Below are positions 1 through 9,400 of a stretch of 64,000 bases of DNA, piece by piece. Numbering within the stretch: the first letter of the stretch is position 1; every line of letters begins with the position of its first letter. The stretch is from positions 62,001-126,000 of the forward strand of contig JAXGMN010000024.1 of the NCBI GenBank assembly GCA_040768665.1, in the 5' to 3' direction. The stretch comes from JABWBD01 sp040768665 (lineage in GTDB: Bacteria > Planctomycetota > Planctomycetia > Pirellulales > Thermoguttaceae). The notes under the pieces were generated by a model. That model made no database searches. It saw nothing but the letters and a program-made list of their open reading frames with translations, and was not told the origin of the DNA. A program made the translations under genes and the position numbers.

Positions 1-1140
1 ACGGCCGTCTCGCCGCAGGGTGAAGTCCTCGCCCGACTCGCTTCCTTCTCCAACACCCGCGAAGGCATCGACCTGCTGGAAAGCGAAGTGCTCCAAAAGG
101 CCGGCGGACCAGGCAAGACGCTCATCGCCATGGAGGCCACCGGCCACTACTGGATATGTATGTATTGGGAACTGACCCGACGCGGCTACTGCTGTGTCGT
201 GCTCAATCCCATCCAGACCAATGCCCGCATGGGCGCACGCATCCGCAAGACCAAAACTGACCCGATCGATTCCCTCGGGATCGCCAGGGTCATCCTCAGC
301 GGCGAAGCCCGCGCTACCCGCGTCCCCGATGAGAAAACCGTCGAACTGCGATTGCTGGTGCGGCATCGCTGGCGGCTGGTGCAGGCCCACACCGACATGG
401 AACGCTACGCGCAAACCCTGCTGGATCGGGTCTTTCCCGAATACGAAAGCGTCTTCTCCAAGCCGTTGCTCCCGTCCACACGCGCGTTGATCCGGGAAAT
501 CGGCATCGATCCGCGCCAGATTATCTCGCGCGCCGACGAGGTTCGCAATCTGCTTCGCCGTGTCAGCCGCCGCCAAATCTCCGACGACAAAATCGATCAA
601 CTGCTCCAGAAGGCAAGCCACTCGATCGGCACGCCGCAAGCGACCACGCTGATCGCCCAGCAGCTTCACGACATCTTCCAGTACTTCGAACTCATCGAAC
701 AGCAGGTGGCCCAAATCGACGAGCAACTCGAAGCCCGCATCCTCGAAGCCGGCTCGCCCTTGCTCTCGCTGGGAATCGGACCCGTGCTGGCCGCATCCAT
801 CCATGCCGAGAGCGACAGTATCCGCGACTTCTCCACCCCAGGCCAGTACGTTGCCTATGCGGGGCTGGATCCCAGTGTCCATGACTCCGGCGACACGGTC
901 CGCGGCCGCTCGAAGATCAGTAAACGCGGCTCCCCCACACTCCGACGAGCTCTCTACCAGGCCGCGTTCGTCATCTATCGCAAGCACGACTACTTCCTCC
1001 GCCGCTACAAAAAGTACCGCCGCAAAGGCCGCAGCCACACCGAAGCCTCGATCATCGTCGCCGACCGCCTGGCCCGTGTCGTCTGGCGACTGCTCACCGA
1101 CAATCGCCCCTTCAAAAAACGCCCTCCGAAGAAGTCCTAA
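1..1140 (+). CDS. IS110-family transposase, N-terminally cut by window edge
   Basis: The frame is open from base 1 to the stop at 1138-1140, giving 379 visible residues; the GTG at 88 is internal. IS110 transposases combine an N-terminal DEDD RuvC-like domain with a C-terminal Transposase_20 domain carrying a catalytic serine. Visible are MEATGHYW and NPIQTNARMG, the later DPIDSLGIA of the DEDD domain, and the C-terminal block GLDPSVHDSG...SKRGSPTLRRAL with the expected serine. The first acidic residue of the DEDD set lies upstream of the window. The gene looks intact at its 3' end, so the copy may be active. IS110 elements lack conventional inverted repeats and are guided by a bridge RNA encoded in their non-coding end; only the right flank (1141 to about 1230) can be seen here. 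Confidence 0.93.
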   Translation, partial: TAVSPQGEVLARLASFSNTREGIDLLESEVLQKAGGPGKTLIAMEATGHYWICMYWELTRRGYCCVVLNPIQTNARMGARIRKTKTDPIDSLGIARVILSGEARATRVPDEKTVELRLLVRHRWRLVQAHTDMERYAQTLLDRVFPEYESVFSKPLLPSTRALIREIGIDPRQIISRADEVRNLLRRVSRRQISDDKIDQLLQKASHSIGTPQATTLIAQQLHDIFQYFELIEQQVAQIDEQLEARILEAGSPLLSLGIGPVLAASIHAESDSIRDFSTPGQYVAYAGLDPSVHDSGDTVRGRSKISKRGSPTLRRALYQAAFVIYRKHDYFLRRYKKYRRKGRSHTEASIIVADRLARVVWRLLTDNRPFKKRPPKKS

Positions 1141-1230
1141 CGAATTACCCACAAGCCCGGCTCAACAAACTCTTTCGAAAAAAAATCGGGAATCTTGCCA
1201 TGACGCCCTTGACTGTTCATAGTAGGTCTT
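1..1230 (+). mobile_element. IS110-type insertion sequence, partial
   Basis: This is the transposase gene plus about 90 bases of AT-richer 3' flank. The right boundary is uncertain. I place it before the copy of the dispersed GGGGACTGGC motif at about 1240. No inverted repeats are visible, as expected for IS110. The left end lies outside the window. Confidence 0.55.
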
Positions 1231-1258
1231 CTTCCAAAACCGTCGGGGACTGGCTTCC

Positions 1259-2575
1259 TCATAAGGCTTTCGTCATTCCCGGCATCGGCACCGGGTAGAA
1301 GCCGTCGGGGCCGGGGAGGACGGGCGGGTCGGAGTCCCAGGCGTAGCCGGATGGGGCCAGCACCAGTTCGGACTGGATCGCTTCGTCCCACGTGACTCGC
1401 TGGCCGCTGTGAGTCGCCATGCGGCCGAGGATCGCGTGCATCGTGCTGTGGGCCATCGTCCGGCTGTCGTTGATGGGCTTGCCCGTCTTGATGGCCGCAA
1501 ACATCTCCTCGAAACAGGTGACCTCCGGGTGTTTGCCGCTTGGCGCTGCGGTCCACGTGGTCTCGCCCTCGATGTTATGGAGGCTCCAGGTCCGCCCCGA
1601 CTGCAACTGGCCGAGCGTACCGATGGCCCGTTTCGAATTCTCGTTGTAACAGCCCGGCTGCTGGCGGGTATAACAGTGAACCCGGGTGCCGTCCGCGTAC
1701 TCGTAGACCACGGCGTGGTGGTCGAAGATGTCGCCGAAGCGGGCCTCGGTCCGAACCTGGCGGCCGCCATAGCCCCAGGCGTGCAACGGCGGCTGCTCGT
1801 GCATCAGCCAGCAGATGACGTCGTTGTAATGGACATGCTGCTCCACGAGATGGTCGCCCGAAAGCCAGGTGAAGTAATACCAGTTGCGCATCTGGAACTG
1901 CATTTCGCTCCAGTCGGGCTGGCGTCCCCGGTGCCATAGTGGTCCCGTGTTGTAGGTTGTCTGAATGGCTTGGAGGCGGCCGATCTGGCCGTCGTGCACG
2001 CGTTGGATCGCCTCGCGTGCGGCGTCGCTATAGCGGGTTTCAAAACCGCTGACGAAGTTGAGATTCTTCGCTCGCGCCTTTTCACCGGCCGCGAGCACTC
2101 GGCGGACGCCGGGGGCATCGACCGCCATCGGCTTCTCCGCGAATAGATGCACGCCCGCCTCGACGCAGGCCTCGATATGCATGGGCCGGAAATGAGGTGG
2201 CTCGGCCAGGATGACCACGTCCACCCCGCTCTCCAGGAGGCGGCGATGTGCGTCGAAACCTCCGAAGCAGTGGTCGTCGTCGACCGCCACCTGCTCGGGA
2301 ACCCTCGCCCGCAGGGCCTTGAGCGAACTTTGGGCGCGGTCGGCGAACGCATCGGCCACCGCGGTCAGACGCGCGGCCGCGTCGACCGCCAGGGCGTTGA
2401 CCACCGCTCCACAGCCGCGGCCACCGCAGCCGATCAGACCGACCTTCAGAACCTCGCTTCCCGCGGCATGTGCAAAGCGGCTGATCGGCAGCGCAGCAGC
2501 AGCCGCCGCCAGGCAACCGGAGTGTTTGAGAAACTCGCGGCGCGACTGCCCGCCGGGCTCAGATCGATTGGCCAT
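1259..2575 (-). CDS. Tat-exported Gfo/Idh/MocA family oxidoreductase
   Basis: The product is 438 aa. The N terminus carries a Tat signal (SRREFLKHSG, residues 11-20) followed by an Ala-rich hydrophobic stretch. The Rossmann glycine motif VGLIGCGGRG is at residues 45-54 and the family EKP motif at 147-149 (AEKPMAVD), so the N-terminal NAD(P)-binding domain and the C-terminal GFO_IDH_MocA_C domain are both present. Family members oxidise or reduce sugars and cyclitols with a bound dinucleotide. Planctomycetes hold very many Tat-exported paralogues whose substrates are mostly unknown, so no substrate is assigned. The start is the ATG at 2575, preceded by AAAGGA at 8 nt. It stands alone, flanked by an IS110 copy and by palindromic repeats. 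Confidence 0.93.
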   Translation of the reverse strand: MANRSEPGGQSRREFLKHSGCLAAAAAALPISRFAHAAGSEVLKVGLIGCGGRGCGAVVNALAVDAAARLTAVADAFADRAQSSLKALRARVPEQVAVDDDHCFGGFDAHRRLLESGVDVVILAEPPHFRPMHIEACVEAGVHLFAEKPMAVDAPGVRRVLAAGEKARAKNLNFVSGFETRYSDAAREAIQRVHDGQIGRLQAIQTTYNTGPLWHRGRQPDWSEMQFQMRNWYYFTWLSGDHLVEQHVHYNDVICWLMHEQPPLHAWGYGGRQVRTEARFGDIFDHHAVVYEYADGTRVHCYTRQQPGCYNENSKRAIGTLGQLQSGRTWSLHNIEGETTWTAAPSGKHPEVTCFEEMFAAIKTGKPINDSRTMAHSTMHAILGRMATHSGQRVTWDEAIQSELVLAPSGYAWDSDPPVLPGPDGFYPVPMPGMTKAL

Positions 2576-2595
2576 TTTCTTGTCCTTTGTCTCTA

Positions 2596-2696
2596 AGAGC
2601 CTGTCCCAAAACCGTCGGGGACTGGCTCATTTTGCGGAGTCTTCGGAGCAAAATGTGCCTGTCCCCTTCTGCTCGCGAGGTTTTGGGACAGGCTCT
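2596..2696. repeat. Palindromic REP-like element (family A, copy 1)
   Basis: This is a 101-bp element with perfect 18-bp complementary ends at 2596-2613 and 2679-2696. Just inside each arm lie GGGGACTGGC and GTGCCTGTCCCC, which recur in the other copies (2972-3074, 62433-62534). The core also contains the small inverted repeat CATTTTGC / GCAAAATG. A partial copy of the inner motif occurs at about 1240-1255. No coding capacity. Confidence 0.85.
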
Positions 2697-2971
2697 AAAT
2701 CAGATTTCACAATTTCTGGAATGGGCCGCCGCCGGGCTCGCCCGGTGGGAGCCACGATTGCAGGCTAGAACGCCAGCCCCGCCCCCACGATAATTCCACG
2801 AATCGTGAAACTTCATTTCGCGGAGCCGGCGAGCCAACGTCGGCCGTCGCCGATCCTGCCACCGTCCATTTCTCGTATCCTAGCCACCGTATAGGTTGAG
2901 TGCAATCCGGCGACCGGTTGCTCGGCCGCTCTCGCCGCAGCCGGTGCTGCGAATGGAGAGAGGTCCGACTT

Positions 2972-3074
2972 AGAGGCCCTAACAAAACGGGGACTGCCTC
3001 CGAGCAGAACATTCGTAGAACACGGAGAATAGGCGGCTTTGCGAGGTGCCTGTCCCCGTTTTGTTAGGGCCTCT
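2972..3074. repeat. Palindromic REP-like element (family A, copy 2)
   Basis: This is a 103-bp element with perfect 23-bp inverted ends at 2972-2994 and 3052-3074. The inner halves of the arms (AAAACGGGGAC / GTCCCCGTTTT) match copy 3 at 62433. The outer halves differ from the other copies but stay self-complementary. Confidence 0.87.
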
Positions 3075-3121
3075 TATGAAGAGCCGTTGTTTTTCGCGCT
3101 CCCGCCGCCCGTCTGCAAACT

Positions 3122-5446
3122 TCACTGTCCGAAGTCGATCTTGCACTCGGGCAAAGCCTCGCGGAGCGAGGCAATTCCTTCGGCGGTCAACTTGGTTCCT
3201 TTCACGTTAAGCGCGCGGAGCGTCCGGATTTGTTTGAGATCATGCAGTCCCCCATCGCTCACCTGCGTTGCCTCCAAGTTGAGTTTCTCCAGCCCCGGCA
3301 TGTTTCGCAGATGCACAAGACCTTGATCGGTGATTGCCGTAGAACAAAGGTCCAAGTTGCGGAGCGAGCCGATATGGGCAATTTCCACGAGCCCCGCATC
3401 GGTCACCTTCGTGCGGCGGAGAACGAGGTGATTGAGACGCGGCAATGCCGTGAGGTCCCGCAGCACCGCCCCCGTCACGGGCAGACCGCCCAAACCGAGC
3501 TCTTCCAGGTTTGCCAGGGCGGCAATGCGAGAAACACCCTCTGCGGTGATCTGCGTATCCGTGACGTAGATCCGTTGAAGCGAGGAGAGCTGGAGAATTA
3601 CCTCGATCGCTCGGTCGGTAATCGGCATGTTCTCCAGGGCGAGCCCCTGGAGCATCCGAAGCTTGGGAAGGATTTCCAGATCTTGATCGCGGACCGTTTG
3701 CGCGTCGTAGAAATGCATCACCTGCACAAGGAACGGCTCTGCGGGCAAATCCTCTTCGCGCGTGACCCGATGCAGTCCCGTGTAGTCGCTGCTCGAATTC
3801 AGGTGTAGGCGAATGGCTCCGGCACGCAGCGCCCAAAGAGCGACTTCGCGTTCCCAGTCGGTCCCGGTCGGCTTCGCAGCCTGTTCACCCGGAAGCTTGA
3901 TTTGCACATTTCCGTTTTCACAAACGGTGACTTCACTTTGGGCCGGCAGATGAACGACCGTCTCTTCGTCGCCTCGGCGGATGCGGAGCACGATCGCCAG
4001 GCTGATCCCGACCGCCACGAGAGCGGTTGCCGCGGCAACGCTTGTCAGGAGTCGTATCGTTCTCTTCGGCAGGCGGGGCGTCCCTCGCCTGTTCCGGCTT
4101 GCGTTGCCGCGCTGGCGGCCTTCCGACGCAAGCCGATCGTTGCCACAGCCGGCGGTCTCACCTTCACTGCCGTCGGCAGGCACTTGCCAAAACCGCTCGA
4201 TCAGCGAATCGAGCCGGCACCCTCGCGCGAACGGTTCCAAAGCGGCGGCCACCTCCGCGGGCTGCGAAAAGCGGTCGTCCGGGTCCTTCGCCAGCATCCG
4301 CTCCAGGACGGTCGTGAGCTCCATCGGCACGTCGCGCCGAAACGCATCGAGCGGCGGAACCGGATCGCGAACGTGTGCCGTGAGCTGTTCAAGCTCCTCC
4401 TGATATCGCGGGCCGGCAAACGGCGCCTGGCCGGCCAGCAACCGGTAGAGCGTGCAGCCCAGGCCGTAAATGTCGGCGCGGATGTCGACTCGGTGGCTGT
4501 CGGTCACCTGTTCGGGCGCGATGTAGCCGGCGGTGCCCATCGCTAGGCCCGTCCCGGTCATTTCGCCACCCGATGGGTCCACCGTCATGAACCGCGCGAG
4601 CCCCAGGTCCAACAACTTCACCTGTCCTGTCGAGGTAAGCATGAGGTTCGACGGCTTCACGTCGCGGTGCACCAGCCCGTGCTCGTGGGCGTGTTCGAGC
4701 GCCAGCGCGGTCTGGCGGACCATCTCGCCGGCGTCGGCCACGTCCAGCGGCCCGAGCCGGCGGGCCAACTCGCTGAGCGTTGCCCCCTCGATACACTCCA
4801 TGACCAACACCGGAATCCCGTCGATCTGACGCGCGTCGTAAGCCTCGACGATGTTCGGGTGCCGCAGCAGCCCCACCGCTTTCATCTCCCGCTCGAATCG
4901 CGCAATCGCCTCGGCATCGCACAGTCTTGCGCGGGAGAGCGTCTTCAGCGCAACGATGCGGTCGAGCTTCGTATGCCTCGCCCGGTAGACATTTCCCATG
5001 CCGCCGCGGCCCAGCGTTCCGAGAATCTCGTATTCGCCCAACACCCAAGGAGTGCTTCGTTCGCCTGCCGCCCCATCGCCGACGCTCGGCTCCATGGAGT
5101 TCGCGTGCGTACGGGTTTCACGGACCGGTATCCGTTCACCCGACGGCCGGGAACTAATCCACTTCTCCGCCGCTTTGCCCATTTTTGCGTCAAAGACGCC
5201 GGCCGAAACCTTGACCTTGGCGACGGCCTCCCGGCACGCCGGCTCGCGGCAATAGGGTCCGGGCAACGGGTGGCCGCGGAGCCGGGCAACAAGTGCGTCC
5301 GTGCGGTCATCGAGCGTCGCCAGGGTTGCATGGCAGCGCTGGCATTGACCAATGTGGCCTGCAAGCCTCTCCGATGTCTCTTCGGAGAGTTGGCCCACGG
5401 CATACACCAGCAGTCTACCCCGGCTCGGACAGTCGTCGGAATTCAT
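3122..5446 (-). CDS. Ser/Thr protein kinase with N-terminal zinc finger and C-terminal LRRs
   Basis: The product is 774 aa. Residues 1-45 form an anti-sigma-like zinc finger (C6, H31, C35, C38; HxxxCxxC). Residues about 138-410 are a Hanks-type kinase with G-loop GRGGMG (146-151), catalytic lysine in VALKTL (K168), HRDVKPSN (260-267), DLG in place of DFG, and APE (310-312). An Arg/Lys-rich linker and one TM helix (about residues 475-500) follow. The extracytoplasmic part carries about six leucine-rich repeats (LRNLDLCSTAITDQGL type). This is a typical planctomycete receptor kinase that may sense through the LRRs. The zinc finger suggests a link to ECF sigma factors such as the one at 19469-20116. 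Residues about 82-110 resemble a dispersed repeat (see 5129-5215). The ATG at 5446 has GGAGG 8 nt upstream. Confidence 0.95.
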   Translation of the reverse strand: MNSDDCPSRGRLLVYAVGQLSEETSERLAGHIGQCQRCHATLATLDDRTDALVARLRGHPLPGPYCREPACREAVAKVKVSAGVFDAKMGKAAEKWISSRPSGERIPVRETRTHANSMEPSVGDGAAGERSTPWVLGEYEILGTLGRGGMGNVYRARHTKLDRIVALKTLSRARLCDAEAIARFEREMKAVGLLRHPNIVEAYDARQIDGIPVLVMECIEGATLSELARRLGPLDVADAGEMVRQTALALEHAHEHGLVHRDVKPSNLMLTSTGQVKLLDLGLARFMTVDPSGGEMTGTGLAMGTAGYIAPEQVTDSHRVDIRADIYGLGCTLYRLLAGQAPFAGPRYQEELEQLTAHVRDPVPPLDAFRRDVPMELTTVLERMLAKDPDDRFSQPAEVAAALEPFARGCRLDSLIERFWQVPADGSEGETAGCGNDRLASEGRQRGNASRNRRGTPRLPKRTIRLLTSVAAATALVAVGISLAIVLRIRRGDEETVVHLPAQSEVTVCENGNVQIKLPGEQAAKPTGTDWEREVALWALRAGAIRLHLNSSSDYTGLHRVTREEDLPAEPFLVQVMHFYDAQTVRDQDLEILPKLRMLQGLALENMPITDRAIEVILQLSSLQRIYVTDTQITAEGVSRIAALANLEELGLGGLPVTGAVLRDLTALPRLNHLVLRRTKVTDAGLVEIAHIGSLRNLDLCSTAITDQGLVHLRNMPGLEKLNLEATQVSDGGLHDLKQIRTLRALNVKGTKLTAEGIASLREALPECKIDFGQ
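5129..5215 (-). repeat. Family B repeat remnant inside the kinase coding sequence
   Basis: On the plus strand this stretch aligns with the non-coding family B copies at 25435-25560 and 41697-41816. It begins with the terminal motif GTATCCGTTCAC, continues with a GACGGCCGGGAAC block, and ends with GCGTCAAAGACGCCGGCCGA (compare GCATCAAAGACGTTGGCCGA in the 25.5-kb copy). Read on the minus strand it is in frame with the kinase and encodes its zinc finger-kinase linker. The far terminal motif is missing. Confidence 0.6.
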
Positions 5447-5673
5447 CGTGCTGTCCTCCGCTTCCGGCCGCGTTCCGGAAGCTTGCTACCCGGATCAGTC
5501 AAGCGGCAGGATGGTTTCTTGGAGATGTGGGTGCGGGGACATCGCCGGAGTTCCACAATAGGAATGTCTGTCGCCCGCGTCAACCGTTCCGCTCGCTGTG
5601 CGTCTGCAACATCCGCCAACTCGGACCGCACTCTTGAAAACAAGATGGTCGCCAGGCGGTGACTCGCGGTATG

Positions 5674-6285
5674 TTATTCCAGCCATTTGCACCACCGTCT
5701 TAAGATCACCATGCCTGTAAGTCCTAGGAAAAAAATCAAGAGCGAACTGGGCTCGGGCACCACTGGGCCGCCACCATTCTTTAGTGTGATGGCTCCATTC
5801 TCGACAATGGTATCAACGCCGGGAAAACCTGAGCTACCCATGAGAGTATCTTTCATCAGCAGACCCCAAGTGTGGATCGTGTCCGTGCTGAAAAAACCCA
5901 CCGTGCTGATTGTCGCCGTGGCCAACAGGCCATTGGCGGGAACAGAACCGGAATTGGTCGTCGTCCCGCTCTGCCAGAATTGTGGCACCAACGACCCGCC
6001 GCCTGTCTGGCCTGTGTTGTTTCCGTCAAATAGGGTTCCCGTAAGAATGTCGACATTGGTAATGGCCGGTCCGTCGATTGCCCCACCCGCCTCCGGCCCT
6101 CCGTCGGCCACCTGCAGAAAGAACTCAATCCCCTGAACCGATTCCCCTCCGGATACGAAGATTTCGATCTGTTGATCGGCCATATCCTCTTCTAGCTCCC
6201 AGGTGCCAACGGTAATCACGGCTGCCGGCATTTCCGTGGTAAACAGCAGGATTAAGGCCAGGCAACAAACAGTCACTCGCTTCAT
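5674..6285 (-). CDS. PEP-CTERM sorted secreted protein
   Basis: The product is about 203 aa with an N-terminal signal peptide (MKRVTVCCLALILLF). The beta-rich middle has no recognised enzyme motif. The PEP-CTERM tail comprises VPEPSSLL, a hydrophobic helix and terminal RRWCKWLE. In this system the tail is recognised and removed by an exosortase, usually alongside exopolysaccharide production; no exosortase gene is in this window. The reading frame is also open to an ATG at 6297, but the ATG at 6285 has GGAGG 5 nt upstream, so I chose it. Base composition is more AT-rich than the neighbours, which may mean recent acquisition. It lies just downstream of the giant surface protein gene's 3' end, on the same strand as the kinase. 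Confidence 0.88.
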   Translation of the reverse strand: MKRVTVCCLALILLFTTEMPAAVITVGTWELEEDMADQQIEIFVSGGESVQGIEFFLQVADGGPEAGGAIDGPAITNVDILTGTLFDGNNTGQTGGGSLVPQFWQSGTTTNSGSVPANGLLATATISTVGFFSTDTIHTWGLLMKDTLMGSSGFPGVDTIVENGAITLKNGGGPVVPEPSSLLIFFLGLTGMVILRRWCKWLE

Positions 6286-6403
6286 GATGACCTCCATCGT
6301 CCTTCTGGTTCAGATAGTAGTATCCTCAAGTCCACAGACTTCTTCGTACATTTCTCGAACATTCACCCGCCCGCCCTTTTTTCATGCGGTACGGATGTGT
6401 CGG

Positions 6404-9400
6404 CTACCGCCACTCCTCGTTCGGCCACTGCTCATCGATCCAGTCCACCGCGAATATCTCGTCAACAGGCGAGTTGCCCTTTCCTGGATTCGAGGCCAAG
6501 GCAGACACGAGGTCCACACTTCGTAACCACTTCACTGCGGTCTCGGTGCTCTCGTCTTCCACGGGCGCGGCTTGCCATTCCGAAGCGTCATCGAACAGGA
6601 CATCGTGAGCAGCCCAGACACCCTCCGACGTTGGCTTGGCGCGGACCGCCACGACTTGATCAGATGTCCGACGCTCTGCAAACACCGGTGTCGCCAATAA
6701 TGCTCCATCCAGTTGGGTCCCTGAGGCAATAGTCCGTTCCGAATCACCCGACGCACCGGCGCCGGAAGGCGGCACTGCGATGATTTTCAGGGCGTTAAGA
6801 AAGTTCGTCCCGTTGTTTCGCGCGATCAACTCGTCGGTAATGGTCACAAAACTGTCCCGGTTGTAGTCGACGAAATCCTCGACGCCTGCCCGGTTCAGGA
6901 AGTTGTGAGGATTGTTCCGAGCAGCCAGTTCGTCGGTAACCGTCACAAATGCAAACGCAGTCGTGTTGCCAAGGCCCGATTCGCCGATCGCGTTGCCCCA
7001 ATAGAAGACGTCCGGTTCCGCCAGCCCCGTGTGATCCGTCACCTTCACCGTCACCTGCAGCCACTGCTTGGCAATCGCACCCGGCTCAACCGTCGGCGTC
7101 GTCCAGTCGTCGTCCGCCCAAATGATCGTCACGCGGTCCGAACGACCCACCCCCTCGCCCCAGCGCACCGTAATGCTCTGCGGGTCGGGAGCCGCGGGCC
7201 ACGCGGCTGGGTTGTCGTCGTTGCCCACTCGGAAGTCGAAATCCCCGAGAATTGGAATGTCCGACAGATCATCGATGTCGACCATGATCCCGTTGATGCC
7301 ACGGCAATAGCTCGTGTAGTTGGCGAAGGTTGCCGTGCGACCCGGCAGCAAGGCGGTCTTGCCGAGGCCGACGAGCAGATATTCGTCACCCGCGTCCCAA
7401 TCATTTTCCATGCCGCCGGCAAGACTTGCCGTAACCGTGGTGGCCGTGTTCGCGCTGACGATCCCGGTGCTGCCGTCGGTGAGGTTGGCCACCTGCATGC
7501 CAACCCACGTACCGGGAGTCCACGACTGCGTGGGATCACTGAGAACGAGTTCGTTGTCGGCCCCCCGGTGTGTGCCGGCCTCGCCAAGATCACCGGGGCT
7601 GGGCGCGATCGCGCCGTCATCCGCTGGGCCGGCCGCCGGATCGTTGCCGTCAAAGTACGACCGGTTATAGAAGATGTGCCGCCCCACTACCGTGGAGGGC
7701 ATGTCCAGGGTCGTGAAATTCCACGCCGTGGCCCCGCTGACTCCCGGGAAACTGTTGCCGGCGAGGTCCTCGAACGCACCCGGGGCGATTTCTACGTAAT
7801 AGCTGGTGTCTTCCAGCAGGACTGCCGACAGGTCGATCGTTGCGACCGCACCCGCCACGCTCACCTGGGCGCCTCCCACGTCGATCGATTCCACCGTTGA
7901 GTCGTCGTCGGTTCTTTTGATGAAAACGGCGCCCGCCGCCTTCCGGATCTCTTCACTGAACGTAATGACCAGGTTTGTATCGAGTGCCACGTCGATCGCA
8001 TCGTCGGTCGGCGAAAAGGTACCGGCACTTGGCGGCGTTGTGTCCTGCACGCCGCCGTGGTACGTGGTCACGTCGACTTGTCCCTCGTCCAGCCGCGCCG
8101 ATTCGAACGAAAGCGGGCTCGGCACGGCCAGCGGAGCGAGTACGTCAAAAGGAAGTTCCAGCAACGTTCCCTCGCGAACCGCCAAGAGACTGCCCGCCAT
8201 GCCGATCCGCAAGACACCGGGATTGTTGGAGTTGATCTGCAAGGCCATGTCACTGCCGGCGCTCCCCACCGCGGCCTGGCCGGCCTGAAATTCGAGAACC
8301 GCTGCATCGTAATGGATCACGAGATCGGCCGCTTGAAACGCCGGACCACCCGCTTCGACAAGGATCGGCACATGGACCTGCATTCCATTCTGCCCCTCGA
8401 CCGTCGACACGCGAAGGCCGACAGCCGTCGGGGAATCCAAAGCGAAAATGCCTGCGCCGCCTGCTCCGGCCGGCGGCTGCCAGTTGCCCGTCACATCGCC
8501 AAGAAGAATGGCGGTGAAGTTCTGTCCCGTCTGGTCCGAATTGATCAACGGGTACGTTCGCTGTTCCGGCACGAAATCCCAAACGCGACCGGCGCCGGGA
8601 AAAGGTACGGTAATCAGGCCCACGGATTGCTGCAGGACGAGCGTGGCATCATAGGACGTGATGTTTCCACTGCGGTCGACGTCGGCCGCCGTGGTCTGGT
8701 TCACCGACAGGGTGCGGGAGCCGACCACTTTCTGCAGGATCCAAGAGGCATCAAGCGCCGAAATCTCGCTGACGTCGCCGGTTTTGGCGGGTGTGAGCGT
8801 ATAGGCGCCTGTTTGCAGATCGCTGATCGTGTAGTCGCCGGCCGTGTCGCTCAATCCCTGATGTTGTCCCACGCCCACCATATTCAACTGCGTGCCGCCG
8901 ACTGCGCCGCCGCCCGTGTAGTACGTCACACGGCCGGAAACGCTGAAAAGCCCGTTGACGGTGAGCGAGCCGTCGCTGAGGTCTCCGGTGAAGGTGTTGC
9001 CGTTGATTTCGGCGCTCTCGATGATCAGATTCGATTGCGAGGTCGGCGCGCCGACGACCTGGAACGTGAGCCGCGCCAGGTCGCCCGTCCCGCTGACCGA
9101 CGTGGAACCAGCCATGGCCAACCGCACGCGTCCCGCCGCGGGCGAATGGGTCTCCAGCGACCAGCCAAATGTCAATGCCCCAACCGCGGCCGATTGCAGC
9201 GAGATCACCGCCGGGTTGAAGGACACCTCGACCGAGGCCGACAGCAGCCCGTCGGCATTCGATACCGACACGGGGATTTCCACGATGGCGCCGTGATCGG
9301 CGGTGCGGTTCGGCATGGAGAGGACGATGTCGTTGTCGACGAACCGGAACCCTCGCAAGAGCGTCACGGTTGTCTCGTCGGGGTTGACGACGGTCACATC

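Larger units (their letters stand above)
2576..3121. other. Gene-free stretch with two palindromic repeats
   Basis: This is 546 bases between the start of the oxidoreductase and the end of the kinase gene. It holds the two inverted-repeat elements at 2596-2696 and 2972-3074. The 275 bases between them show no convincing reading frame, RNA signature or promoter. Confidence 0.6.
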
